In this document: in pieces, positions 43,211 through 52,328 of the stretch
Position numbering within the stretch: the first letter of the stretch is position 1
Layout: each line of letters begins with the position of its first letter
DNA from: an uncultured Gemmiger sp.
GTDB lineage: Bacteria > Bacillota > Clostridia > Oscillospirales > Ruminococcaceae
Assembly (NCBI GenBank): GCA_947629015.1
Contig: CANRCB010000010.1
Span: 1 to 64,000, forward strand
DNA: 64,000 bases
Direction: 5' to 3'
Position numbers and translations under genes: made by a program
The notes under the pieces: generated by a model
What the model was told of the DNA's origin: nothing
The model's database searches: none
What the model saw: only the letters and a program-made list of their open reading frames with translations

Positions 43211-45562
43211 ATGGAAAAAATTATAATCCGAAATGCTCACGAAAACAATCTAAAGCATTTGAATTTAGAAATACCATTGAATGCTTTTACTTGCGTAACA
43301 GGCTGTTCGGGATGTGGAAAATCCTCTTTGGTTTTTGACACGATTTACGCTGAGAGTCAACGGGGCTTTCTGGAAGGGATAACAGGCAATATTCAGGGGC
43401 AGAAGTTGATGAATAAGCCTAAAGTGGATACCATTGACAATCTGCGGCCTGCACTAAATATTTCACAAAATTATTATAATGTCAATCCACGGTCAACAGT
43501 CGGAACTATAACAGAGATTTCGTATTATTTGCGAACTCTGTTCGCATTGGTCAATAGCAATCAGAAAGAGGAAATTTCAGAGAACCTTTTCTCAGCGAAT
43601 AATCCAAAGTCATTTTGTCCTCATTGCCTTGGGCTGGGTGTCGAGATGGATGTTTCGGAAGCACTCTTGATTCCAGATAAAGAAAAGACCTTAAAAGATG
43701 GTGCGATCTTATTTTTTAAAGGCCCCCCAGAAAGCAAAGAACGTCGCTATTTGGAGGCTCTTTGCGAACATTATGGAATTGACATTACCAAAAAAGTTTC
43801 TCAACTTACACAAAGTGATTTAGACCTGTTGCTGTATGCAGATGAGCCAATTCGATATAAACTTTCCTATAAAGAAGGCCGGCGTAGAAAGCAGCATTAT
43901 GTTACTTTGCAAGGGGCGGTATCTGCTATCCGTAAACGAATTGCAGATGAAAATGAACCAGGAACTTCTTCCGTATTTTCTAGGTTTATGGAAGAAGTGC
44001 CTTGTCATATTTGTCATGGTGCTAAACTACGCAAAGAGATTTTAGTATATAAAGTTGGTGGTTTGGACTACAGTCAGGTTGAGGGTATGGAATTAGCGGC
44101 ACTATATTTGTGGTTGCAGAGCCTTCATGATGATCGAATTACGCCAGACAAAGAAAACCTTTTTTGTCAGTTAAGGAATAGTATGCTTCGAAAGTTGGAT
44201 GCCTTGCTCCGATTGAATGTGGGATATTTGTGCCTGAACCGAGCGATTCCCACCCTTTCAGGAGGTGAACGACAACGTGTAAGAATCGCAACACAACTTA
44301 CGTGCTCTTTGAAAGGACTGATTTATATTCTTGATGAACCTTGTAAAGGCCTACATTACAGAGATACTGCTAAAATTGTACAAGCAACACAAGATTTGGT
44401 TAAACGAGGGAATACAGTTATTGCCATTGAACATAATGAGCAATATATTGCCGCTTCTGATTACAGGATAGAATTGGGCCCTGTTGGGGGGCCCGAAGGT
44501 GGTTACCTGATGGAGAAAGCAAGCGTTTTCTCTACGCGCTGGGAACCACAGGCTAAAATGTTAAGACCTAATAATGGGATATATTTTGAACTTAATGATA
44601 TTAATCTACACAATATTCATAGGCAAAATGTTCGCTTTCCTATTGGTGGTATTACTTGCATCACGGGTGTTTCAGGATCAGGGAAATCGACATTGGCGGA
44701 GGTCGTTGCCCGATGCTTTAATGGTCAAGGAAATAGTTGCTGCGGCATTTTTCATGGGAGTAATACTATTAAGCGAGTGATTCGAGTTAATCAAGCCCCC
44801 ATCGGCAAAACGCCGCGATCGACAGTTGTTTCTTATTTGGAAATATATGATGAGATTCGCAACTTGTTGTCTCATACTGATTTAGCGAAAAAGTTAAAAT
44901 TGGATGCATCGATGTTTAGCATGAATATAAAGGGTGGACGTTGTGAATGCTGCCAAGGCACAGGGTTGCAAAAAATAGAATTAAATTACCTTCCCAGTTC
45001 TTATATAACTTGCCCAGAATGTGGTGGAAAGCGCTTTAAGGAGAAGGTATTATTAGTGCGCTATCACGGGAGAACGATTCAAGAGATATTAGAGACACCG
45101 ATTTGTGATCTTATTGAAACGTTCCAAGGGACAAAAAAAGTCTACCCAGTTTTATCTAGTATGATAGAATTAGGATTGGGATATTTACAATTAGGGCAAA
45201 TGTCGATGAACTTGTCTGGAGGCGAAGCGCAGCGCATAAAATTAGCGAAGGCATTGGGTGCATCTTCTAGTGGCCATAATTTGTACATTTTAGACGAACC
45301 CACGTCGGGATTGGGCAGGAAGGATATAGAAAAATTTATCAAGGTTCTATTTTCTCTACAAGCAAATGGTGAAACAATTATTCTGATTGAGCATGATATA
45401 AGATTCATAGAAGCTATCGCAGATTATATTGTTGATTTTGGGATACAAGGCGGTGAAGCGGGCGGAAAAATAGTAGTTCAAGGTTTGCCTGAGACGGTAT
45501 TTGCAAATAGTAAGTCTTCGTTGTTCGGACTAGGGGACGGCTATGACACGCTTCATAGTTGA
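43211..45562 (+). CDS. UvrA-like ABC ATPase, probable self-resistance protein
   Basis: The 783-residue protein has both UvrA ATPase halves: Walker A GCSGCGKSS (about 31-39) and GVSGSGKST (about 486), signatures LSGGERQRVRIA (348) and LSGGEAQRIKLA (668), Walker B ILDEPCKGLH and LDEPTSGLG, and both zinc modules (CPHCLGLG...CHICHGA and CECCQGTG...CPECGGK). At 783 residues it is clearly shorter than housekeeping UvrA (about 940), chiefly in the N-terminal half where UvrA binds UvrB. UvrA-like proteins of antibiotic producers such as DrrC protect DNA from intercalating drugs. A similar role for the product of this locus is inferred. ATG 46 bases after the radical SAM gene. Confidence 0.88.
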   Translation: MEKIIIRNAHENNLKHLNLEIPLNAFTCVTGCSGCGKSSLVFDTIYAESQRGFLEGITGNIQGQKLMNKPKVDTIDNLRPALNISQNYYNVNPRSTVGTITEISYYLRTLFALVNSNQKEEISENLFSANNPKSFCPHCLGLGVEMDVSEALLIPDKEKTLKDGAILFFKGPPESKERRYLEALCEHYGIDITKKVSQLTQSDLDLLLYADEPIRYKLSYKEGRRRKQHYVTLQGAVSAIRKRIADENEPGTSSVFSRFMEEVPCHICHGAKLRKEILVYKVGGLDYSQVEGMELAALYLWLQSLHDDRITPDKENLFCQLRNSMLRKLDALLRLNVGYLCLNRAIPTLSGGERQRVRIATQLTCSLKGLIYILDEPCKGLHYRDTAKIVQATQDLVKRGNTVIAIEHNEQYIAASDYRIELGPVGGPEGGYLMEKASVFSTRWEPQAKMLRPNNGIYFELNDINLHNIHRQNVRFPIGGITCITGVSGSGKSTLAEVVARCFNGQGNSCCGIFHGSNTIKRVIRVNQAPIGKTPRSTVVSYLEIYDEIRNLLSHTDLAKKLKLDASMFSMNIKGGRCECCQGTGLQKIELNYLPSSYITCPECGGKRFKEKVLLVRYHGRTIQEILETPICDLIETFQGTKKVYPVLSSMIELGLGYLQLGQMSMNLSGGEAQRIKLAKALGASSSGHNLYILDEPTSGLGRKDIEKFIKVLFSLQANGETIILIEHDIRFIEAIADYIVDFGIQGGEAGGKIVVQGLPETVFANSKSSLFGLGDGYDTLHS

Positions 45563-45586
45563 CTACTAACACAAGGGGGGCTCAAA

Positions 45587-46651
45587 ATGCAAGGCATGAA
45601 AAGAATTAAACAGTGTACAATAACACTAACACGCAATTGCAATTTGCGCTGCGATTTTTGTTTTAAAAAAGATGGCGGATACAGTGCCGATAACCTTATG
45701 GAATATCCAAGCCTTAAAAGGGTTGTGGATTTTTGTTGTGAGGCTCAAGTAAAATATATCTTTTTGACAGGCGGAGAGCCACTTTTATATCCTCATCTAA
45801 CCGACATTCTATTGTATATCAAAACGAGGAAGCCTTCTATTTCTACAGCAGTTGCTACGAATGGCACGTTATTATCGGATTTTATATTTTGCAAGAACTT
45901 AATTGAAAGTGGATTGGAGTATATTGATATCTCTCTAAAAGGTAAAGATTCTGAGGAGTGGTATGCAGTAACTGGATGTGATGGGCTCGCTAAACAATTA
46001 CAGGCAATCCGTAATCTGTCAACCTTGCCAGTAGAGTTTACCTGTTCAATGGTGATAACACCCGACAACGTTCAAACATTTTGTGAAACGATTGAAAAAG
46101 CTCACAATATGGGGGCAAAGCAGTTCTCTTTTACTTTTGTTATCGACAACAATAATGCCTCAGAAAAAGACTTAAAATACCTAGAGAAACATAATCCGTT
46201 TGCTTTGATAGAAAGCTTTTTCTCACAAATAAATAAATTAAACAATATAACCACAGAGTGGTGGATTGAATATAGTTTTCCGTTATGTGTATATACGGAA
46301 GAACAATTATCTCAACTGAAAGGTAAACTCGCAACACCCTGCCAAATACATATGAATAATGCAGTGACATTTGATACCACCATGGAACTACTTCCTTGTG
46401 ATATGTATTTAAATCAAAGTTTGGGCAGATTTGGTACAGATTTTTCAACTTTTGAGGAGTTTAAATCAATGTCAAAAAATGCTTATTATAAGCATTTTTT
46501 GGAGGCGATACAAAAGTTGCCGTCTGATAAATGTGTATCATGCCAACATCTGATGTCTTGTTATGGTGGATGTCCGGTGCTTTGGAAAAACTATTCTTTT
46601 GAAACACTGCAATGGTTTAAGGAAAAATATCTTATGATGTCAAGCCATTAA
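45587..46651 (+). CDS. Second radical SAM/SPASM-like enzyme of the peptide locus
   Basis: The 354-residue protein starts almost directly with the cluster motif TRNCNLRCDFC (Cys18, Cys22, Cys25), followed by FLTGGEPLLYPHL and DISLKGKDSEEWYAVTG. A short SPASM-like end has CQIHMNNAV, PCDMY and CVSCQHLMSCYGGCPVLW. It has no RRE of its own, so it may share the one on the first enzyme. A second modification step on the peptide is inferred. AAGGGGGG precedes the ATG at 45587, 24 bases after the UvrA-like gene. Confidence 0.87.
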   Translation: MQGMKRIKQCTITLTRNCNLRCDFCFKKDGGYSADNLMEYPSLKRVVDFCCEAQVKYIFLTGGEPLLYPHLTDILLYIKTRKPSISTAVATNGTLLSDFIFCKNLIESGLEYIDISLKGKDSEEWYAVTGCDGLAKQLQAIRNLSTLPVEFTCSMVITPDNVQTFCETIEKAHNMGAKQFSFTFVIDNNNASEKDLKYLEKHNPFALIESFFSQINKLNNITTEWWIEYSFPLCVYTEEQLSQLKGKLATPCQIHMNNAVTFDTTMELLPCDMYLNQSLGRFGTDFSTFEEFKSMSKNAYYKHFLEAIQKLPSDKCVSCQHLMSCYGGCPVLWKNYSFETLQWFKEKYLMMSSH

Positions 46652-46668
46652 TGAAAGAAAAGTCGTAC

Positions 46669-46723
46669 AAATTAAAATCCCTCACGCCGGCCAACAAGCC
46701 TGACGTGAGGGTTTTAATTTGTT
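46669..46723 (+). terminator. Strong terminator of the peptide locus
   Basis: A 17-bp stem (AATTAAAATCCCTCACG / CGTGAGGGTTTTAATTT) with T-rich right arm, 17 bases behind the last enzyme. GC content rises again directly after it. Confidence 0.9.
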
Positions 46724-46849
46724 TCTATGGTTCAGCAAAGGTTGGCACCATACGCCTTGTTGCCCTGTCTGCAGAGGAAAAACATCCCGCTTTGTACACA
46801 TACTTGAACTGGCGGTGAGCTTGTCTGTCAATTCTACTTTGAGTTGTTG

Positions 46850-46871
46850 CAAATTTTGCAACAACTGAACC
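46850..46871. promoter_or_regulatory. Small near-perfect palindrome
   Basis: GTTGTTGCAAATTTTGCAAC continues with AAC (22-23 bases of dyad). It lies in the gap before the stop of the XRE gene; possibly a protein-binding site or terminator core. No further support. Confidence 0.35.
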
Positions 46872-46901
46872 CCTATCCAAATTGCTCGCCTGCCGTGACG
46901 C

Positions 46902-47540
46902 TCACGGTTTCCTCGCACTCTCCGCCCCTATACTGAACAGCTCGCTCATGTTGGTCGCCGTGCCGCCCTCGTCGTAAAGGTGTAAAATGCCGTCCAGAAG
47001 CTGCTTCATATCCTCGACCGGCTGCGCCATCTCTTTGCGGTAGACCCGCTCGGTGATGGCCCCGGACTCGATAGCATAGCGCATGAGCGACTGCTTCAGC
47101 CCCTCGTCCTCCGCCACGCGGTCTACCTGTGCCATGGCGTCGGCAAAGTGGCAGCAAAGCACCGCGTACAGATCGACCAACTTACCGAGAATGGATGTCA
47201 GCAGCTGCTGGTGCGGCTCTGCCTTGACCACGGCGTCCAGTGTCTCCAGATAGCGTTGGACGTGCGCGGCAAGCTCCCGCTGGCAGACGGTCTGGCTGTC
47301 ATATTCCTTTCTGTCCGAAAGCCTCGTCAGCCATTCCGGCGTCGTCAGCAGCGCCTCGGCCAGCCCGGCGATGATCATGGTCCGCTTTGGGTCAACGCCG
47401 TTTGTCTCGTACCGCTGGATCGTGGACTTGTTCACGCCGACCCGCCGGCCCAGCTCCGGCATGGAGATGCCCAAATCGGCCCGGCGCTCCTTGATGCGCT
47501 CCCCGACCTGTTTTGCGGTGATGGTTTCCTGCTTCTGCAT
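46902..47540 (-). CDS. XRE-family regulator with helical C-terminal domain
   Basis: The 212-residue protein begins with a Cro/C1 DNA-binding domain: VGERIKERRADLGISMPELG, RVGVNKSTIQRYETNGVDPK, MIIAGLAEALLTTPEWL (about 10-75). The remaining 135 residues are helical (YLETLDAVVKAEPHQQLL, AVLCCHFADAMAQVD). This form is typical of regulators that keep integrative elements quiet. It lies upstream and divergent from the excisionase/integrase genes. Confidence 0.85.
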   Translation of the reverse strand: MQKQETITAKQVGERIKERRADLGISMPELGRRVGVNKSTIQRYETNGVDPKRTMIIAGLAEALLTTPEWLTRLSDRKEYDSQTVCQRELAAHVQRYLETLDAVVKAEPHQQLLTSILGKLVDLYAVLCCHFADAMAQVDRVAEDEGLKQSLMRYAIESGAITERVYRKEMAQPVEDMKQLLDGILHLYDEGGTATNMSELFSIGAESARKP

Positions 47541-47644
47541 AGCTTGTCCCTCCTGTCAAGGTATAGTATGCCACAGGAGAACCTGTTTTGCAACCTTGTT
47601 TTGCCTGCACGGAAAAATACTTTTTGAAATAGTCGCAAAATAGG

Positions 47645-47673
47645 TTGACAAACACAAGCGCTTTGCGTATGAT
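47645..47673 (+). promoter_or_regulatory. Rightward promoter in the element's control region
   Basis: TTGACA (47645-47650), 17-base spacer, TATGAT (47668-47673). It faces away from the XRE gene and towards the broken MAQKNMVLS start. Confidence 0.65.
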
Positions 47674-47834
47674 GTCTCTTGCGTGGTTGCGTAATGCGCA
47701 TTTTTCGGGTAGCAGAAATGCGACCGGCGCGGCTGAATTGAATAGGATCACAAGGGTGTCGTTGCAAAACAGGCCCTTGAAAGGAGGCGAAGCAAACCCG
47801 GTCAGACGACTGGCACGGCATGGCACAAAAGAAT

Positions 47835-47909
47835 ATGGTCCTGTCTTAGCAAGCATTGAATTTGGGGCCCCAGGTGGGCCCAAATTCGCTTGTCAGGGGC
47901 AGCGCCCCT
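47835..47909 (+). repeat. Right flank of the inverted repeat around the peptide locus
   Basis: TGGTCCTGTCTTAGCAAGCA, a GGGCCCAAA segment and AGGGGCAGCGCCCCT, mirroring 41206-41282. Confidence 0.55.
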
Positions 47910-48384
47910 GAGACCCCGGCCTCTGGCAAGGTCCGAAAACGGCCTTGCCAGAGGGCACCTTGACAACTGAATATCCAGCACGACAGGTACGTTCCCGTTG
48001 CCGCGAGCGACGCGGGGGAAAGCGCCACGACGCACAGGCCGCAACCGCCTTTAACAGCCGGCCCGGTGCCGAGCGATCTCTTTCGCCCCAAAACAGCCTT
48101 TGTGGCAAGGCTGCTCGCCACGACCGGCGGCGGGTCATAATGATACCCTGTTGCCCCGCACGTCAGACGGGGTGGCTGTTCCGCGATTGTGACTGAAAAG
48201 ATCACGGGATATGCCAGTGAGGGCCGCTTGCCGGCAGTCCGCCTGCCGTGTTCCCGGTGCCAGGGGTGCGAGCGGCAAATGTGGCATATCCAAAAAACAG
48301 GCATTGCGTTGTGATGCCAATAAAACATTTTATAATTATTTGTCCACGCGACACAAAGAAAAAAACGAAATTACGAGGTAAAAA

Positions 48385-48669
48385 ATGCAGAATAACCAAT
48401 TTGCACATTTGTCAGCAGACACGGCCCCTGTTACAATGGGAGCAGGTTCTCAAACCTATGCCGTTGCGCCTTCTATGGCCGGCACCGTGACAGGCAAAGA
48501 GTGCCTTGTGTATCGCGTGGAGGACGTCGCCCGTATGCTGTCCATCAGCCTGCGGGCCGCTTACAACCTGTGCAACACCACCACGGATTTCCGGGTGCTG
48601 CATCTGGGGACAAGCATCCGCGTCAGCAAGGCCAGCTTTGATGCCTGGTTCATGGGTGCCGCGTGCTGA
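48385..48669 (+). CDS. Excisionase-like helix-turn-helix protein
   Basis: The 94-residue protein carries a MerR/Xis-type winged helix near the C-terminus (YRVEDVARMLSISLRAAYNL, then VLHLGTSIRVSKASFDAWF). Its place directly before the integrase gene (14 bases) is the usual one for an excisionase. The 40-residue N-terminal tail is without known domain. GAGGTAAAAA precedes the ATG at 48385. Confidence 0.82.
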   Translation: MQNNQFAHLSADTAPVTMGAGSQTYAVAPSMAGTVTGKECLVYRVEDVARMLSISLRAAYNLCNTTTDFRVLHLGTSIRVSKASFDAWFMGAAC

Positions 48670-48683
48670 AAGGAGGAACACCT

Positions 48684-49544
48684 ATGGCATCCATTACCAA
48701 GCGCGGCGGGTCCTACGTCGTCCGCTATACCTACAAGGACGAGCAGGGCCATAGCTGCCCCGGCTGGGAAACTTTTTCGACAGAGAAGGAGGCGGAGGAC
48801 CGTAGAAAGACCATTGAATTTGAGATGAAGGAGGGCACCTTTATCATTCCGTCCACCATGACCGTGCGGGAGCTTTTGGAGCGCTGGCTGCCCATCCAGG
48901 CGTCCAAGCACAAATGGGCGCCCAAGACCTACGAGGCTACCGACGCCCACATCCACAATCTGATCTGCCCCTACATCGGCAACATGGAGGTCCAGAAGGT
49001 GCGGCCCTACCACATCGAGGAGCTGTATCATACCCTCAGTCAAACGCCCTGCGGCCAGTACAGGAACGGCGTTCACCGCGAGTTGACCGCCGAGCAGAAG
49101 ACCCGGCTACTCTCCGGCACCACCGTCCACGAGATCCATGGCCTGCTGCGCACGGCATTTTCCTACGCGATGGAGTGGGACCTTATCCGCAAAAGCCCGG
49201 TCCCGCGTGACGCGCCGCTGAAAACCATCAACGAGCGGGCCATCTGGAGCGAGGAGGAGATGGCCGCCGCCCTGCAGGAGATTGACGACCCGCTGCTGCA
49301 CCTTGCGGTGCATCTGGCCTTTGTTGGCTCTCTGCGGCAGGGCGAGCTGCTGGGCATCACGCCCGCCGATTTGGACTTTGGCGCTGCCAACGGGCGCGGA
49401 ACGGTGTCCATCAACAAGACCCTGCAGCGCGTCAGCAAAAAGGCGCTGGAATCCTGCCGCGCCGGCAGCATCCTCAAGATTTTCCCGGATAAACAGGAGC
49501 GCAGCACGTCCTCGCTGATCCTAAAGCCGACCAAAACCAAATAA
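48684..49544 (+). pseudogene. Tyrosine recombinase (integrase), cut off by IS200
   Basis: The remaining 286 residues contain the AP2-like arm-binding start (SITKRGGSYVVRYTYKDEQG), a SAM-like core-binding domain (MTVRELLERWLPIQASKHKW) and the first part of the catalytic domain with the first active Arg in GSLRQGELLGI. After LILKPTKTK the frame runs into the IS end (TAAACATCC) and stops; the HxxR box and the catalytic Tyr (roughly 100 residues) are missing. AAAGGAGG precedes the ATG at 48684. The element can therefore no longer integrate or excise by this enzyme. Confidence 0.85.
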
Positions 49545-50246
49545 ACATCCACCGGCCAAGCCGGTGGTTTTTCATATGCGGGCATAGCCCTATATTCCTC
49601 GCCACGCGTAAAACGCGTAAGACGGTCTGCCAACTGCGTGGAGATTGTTACTTGCTGCCCGTAAACGGGCCGACCTGGCTCATCGTTAATTGTTCGCCCA
49701 TCTGGTCCTCTTTAAGTTGATTCTGTATGTACTCCGCAATTCGGCGTTCGTTCTTCCCTACCGTATCGACGTAATACCCTTTACACCAAAATTCTCTGTT
49801 TCTGTATTTGTACTTCAATTCGCCGAATTGCTCATACAGCATTGTGCTGCTTTTCCCTTTCAGGTATCCCATGAAGCTCGATACTGAAATCTTCGGCGGT
49901 ATCTCTACCAGCATATGGATATGATTCGGGCATACCTCTGCTTCTATTATCTTTACACCCTTCCATTCGCATAACTGTCTCTAGATTTTCCCTATTGCTG
50001 CTCGCTTCTCTTTGTAGAATACCTTCCTCCGATATTTCGGTGCAAATACGATATGGTATTTACAAATCCACTTCGTATGCGCTAAACTATTGATGTCATT
50101 CAATCCCATTTGAATGTCCTCCTTGTGTTAGTGGGTGCAGTTGGCAGACCGCTTCTCTATTCTAACACAGGGAGTTTCTTTTTTTCTTCCTCTTTTTCTG
50201 TTCAACTATTTAATTCTTACCGAACCACACGTCTAACGTGTGGTTT
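49545..50246 (-). mobile_element. IS200/IS605-type insertion sequence
   Basis: About 700 bases with one tnpA gene on the minus strand, a right-end hairpin CCACCGGCCAAGCCGGTGG (49549-49567) and a left-end hairpin CCACACGTCTAACGTGTGG (50225-50243). No inverted terminal repeats or target duplication, as expected for the family. Its right end replaces the 3' part of the integrase gene. A truncated relative is at 38393-38603. Confidence 0.82.
49648..50109 (-). pseudogene. IS200-type transposase TnpA with an in-frame stop codon
   Basis: From the ATG at 50109 the protein reads SLAHTKWICKYHIVFAPKYRR, then an amber codon at 49983-49981 where relatives carry Leu (GKI-L-RQLCEWKG). After it the frame continues through HIHMLVEIPPKISVSSF (HUH site), FMGYLKGKSSTMLYEQF, REFWCKGYYVDTVGKNE with the catalytic Tyr, to a normal end PFTGSK. 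So it is full length (154 codons) with a single point mutation and must be recent. Confidence 0.85.
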
Positions 50247-50262
50247 TGGTATACAAAAAAGC

Positions 50263-50296
50263 GGTCCGCTGCTCGCGCAGCGGACCGCCGACTCTG
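50263..50296 (-). terminator. Terminator of ftsH
   Basis: A perfect 12-bp stem (GCGGTCCGCTGC / GCAGCGGACCGC, 50269-50296) followed on the minus strand by TTTTTT. It marks the border between island and chromosome. Confidence 0.85.
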
Positions 50297-50387
50297 TTTT
50301 CTTCTGTGAACCTTATGCTGCGGCGGGGCTTATCCTCACGATATACTCATTCGATAAGCAAATCATCCTATTATACTACGCCGCTGT

Positions 50388-52277
50388 CTATTCTTTCCCT
50401 CCCGGCTGCGCAGCAGGCAGCGATTTCGGCACGGCGTTCAAAATATCCATGAATTCCTGCCCGGTGATGGTCTCGCGCTCATAGAGGTATTGGCTGATCT
50501 CATCGAGCTTTTGGCGGTGGTCGGCCAGCAGCTTGCTGGCTTTTTCGTGCTGCGCCTTGACGATCTCAACGACCTTTTTGTCGATGTCGGCGGCGGTCTC
50601 GGCGCTGCAGGCCAGGCTCGCGTCGCCGCCCAAGTAAGCGCCGTTCACGGTCTCCAGCGCCACCATGTCAAAGTCATCGGTCATGCCGTAGCGGGTGATC
50701 ATGGCGCGGGCCAGTTTGGTGGCCTGCTCGATGTCGTTGCTGGCGCCGGTCGTCACATTGCCGAACACGAGCTCCTCAGCCGCGCGGCCGCCCGTGAAGG
50801 TGGCAATTTTGTTGAGCAGCTCGTCCTTGTTCATCAGCGTGCGGTCGCCCTCGTCCACCTGCATCGTGAAGCCCAAGGCGCCGGAGGTGCGCGGCACGAT
50901 GGTGATCTTCTGCACCGGGGCGGAGTTCGTTTGCAGCGCCGCCACCAGCGCGTGGCCGACCTCGTGATACGATACGATGCGCTTCTCTTTATCGCTCAAA
51001 ATGGCGTTCTTCTTCTGCGCGCCGGCCAGGATGGTATCGACGGCCTCCTGCAGATCGGGCTGGGTGACGCTCTTGCGCCCGTGGCGCACGGCACCCAGCG
51101 CCGCCTCGTTGACGATGTTGGCGAGCTCCGCGCCCGAGGCGCCCGGCGTCATGCGGGCCACGACGTTGAAGTCACAGTCCGGCGCCAGCTTAACCTTTTT
51201 GGCGTGCAGGCGCAAAATCGCCTCGCGCCCCTGCAGATCGGGCAGCTCGACCGGCACGCGGCGGTCAAAGCGGCCGGGGCGCAAAAGCGCCGGGTCGAGT
51301 GTTTCGGGGCGGTTGGTGGCGGCCAGGATGACCACGCCTTTTGTAGCGTCAAAGCCGTCCATCTCGGTCAAGAGCTGGTTGAGCGTCTGCTCGCGTTCGT
51401 CGTTGCCGCCCATGCCTTGGCCGCTGTCGCGCTTCTTGCCGATGGTGTCGATCTCGTCGATAAACACGATGCAGGGGGCTTTCTCGCCGGCCTGCTTGAA
51501 CAGGTCGCGCACCTTGGAGGCGCCCATGCCAACGAACATTTCCACAAACTCGCTGCCCGCGATGCTGAAGAACGGCACCCCGGCCTCGCCGGCCACGGCG
51601 CGGGCCAGCAGCGTTTTGCCGGTGCCGGGAGGGCCGACGAGCAGCGCGCCCTTGGGCATCTTGGCGCCGATCTCCTCGTACTTTTTGGGGTCGTGCAGGA
51701 AATCGACGATCTCCTGCAAACTCTCCTTGGCCTCATCCTGCCCGGCCACGTCGCTGAACTGGATGCCGGTCTTGTCATCGAGCACGTACTGCTTGGCGCC
51801 GGACCGCCCGCCGCCAAACATCATGGCGTTGAGCCCCGGCGCGCCGCCCGCGCGCTGGTTGAAGCGGCGGCTGATCCAGGTGGCCAGAAAAATCAACGGC
51901 AGGAAGGGCAGCACCCAGTTGACGAGGATCGTCTGCAAAAGGCTCTGCTGCTGGTAGACGCGGCCAAAGCTGACGCCGGCCGCCTCCAGCCGGGGCACGA
52001 TCTCGTAGTCCTGCGGGATGACGTTGGTCTGGTAGACCTTGTCCTCTGTGTCGACGAAATAGATCTGCTGTTCCTCCAGCTGCACGGTGGAGAGCTTGCC
52101 GTTATCCAGCATGCTCAAAAAGGTGCCGTAATCCACGCTTTCGACCTGCCCGCGCAGCAGCGCCGGGAACAGGAAAGCGTTGAGCAGCAGCATGATGAGC
52201 AGCACCATGCCGTAGCTGATAAAGAACGGCTTGCGCTGCTTGCGTTTGTCCTCATTTTGCGGTCCTGTTTCTCTCAT
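50388..52277 (-). CDS. ftsH: ATP-dependent zinc metalloprotease FtsH
   Basis: The 629-residue protein has two N-terminal membrane segments ([38 protein letters not shown]), an AAA+ domain with Walker A GPPGTGKT, Walker B IVFIDEID and the second region of homology ([20 protein letters not shown]), and a peptidase part with HEVGH zinc motif ([14 protein letters not shown]). It degrades damaged or short-lived membrane proteins. The ATG at 52277 follows GGAGGGATATTTG; an ATG at 52292 lies before that site. Confidence 0.96.
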   Translation of the reverse strand: MRETGPQNEDKRKQRKPFFISYGMVLLIMLLLNAFLFPALLRGQVESVDYGTFLSMLDNGKLSTVQLEEQQIYFVDTEDKVYQTNVIPQDYEIVPRLEAAGVSFGRVYQQQSLLQTILVNWVLPFLPLIFLATWISRRFNQRAGGAPGLNAMMFGGGRSGAKQYVLDDKTGIQFSDVAGQDEAKESLQEIVDFLHDPKKYEEIGAKMPKGALLVGPPGTGKTLLARAVAGEAGVPFFSIAGSEFVEMFVGMGASKVRDLFKQAGEKAPCIVFIDEIDTIGKKRDSGQGMGGNDEREQTLNQLLTEMDGFDATKGVVILAATNRPETLDPALLRPGRFDRRVPVELPDLQGREAILRLHAKKVKLAPDCDFNVVARMTPGASGAELANIVNEAALGAVRHGRKSVTQPDLQEAVDTILAGAQKKNAILSDKEKRIVSYHEVGHALVAALQTNSAPVQKITIVPRTSGALGFTMQVDEGDRTLMNKDELLNKIATFTGGRAAEELVFGNVTTGASNDIEQATKLARAMITRYGMTDDFDMVALETVNGAYLGGDASLACSAETAADIDKKVVEIVKAQHEKASKLLADHRQKLDEISQYLYERETITGQEFMDILNAVPKSLPAAQPGGKE

Positions 52278-52328
52278 CAAATATCCCTCCACGGTATTGG
52301 TTTTATCCGGCTGCGGGCAGCCGGCATT

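Larger units (their letters stand above)
47541..48384. other. Long gene-free control region of the integrative element
   Basis: No credible gene in 840 bases. Features: a consensus-like promoter (47645-47673), a well-placed ribosome site (AAAGGAGGCG, 47779) leading to a short start MAQKNMVLS that stops at once where the flank repeat begins (47835), and inverted GGGATATGCCA...TGGCATATCC arms (48207-48217 and 48282-48291) about 65 bases apart. It may hold an origin of transfer or integrase binding sites, which I cannot show. Confidence 0.5.

Noticed and set aside
46651-46818. A 55-codon frame overlapping the last enzyme's stop (TAATG) as a possible second peptide
   Set aside because: It runs straight through the strong terminator at 46669-46723 and has no cysteine pattern like the precursor. 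Coupled translation cannot be excluded, but evidence for a gene is lacking.
47846-48328. A 160-codon minus-strand frame in the element's control region
   Set aside because: No ribosome site, and it spans the flank repeat and palindromes. It appears to be chance openness of GC-rich DNA.
49981-49983. The in-frame TAG of tnpA as a programmed recoding or pyrrolysine site
   Set aside because: Relatives have Leu at this place, no special RNA structure is seen, and the other copies in the window are decayed too. A nonsense mutation is simpler.
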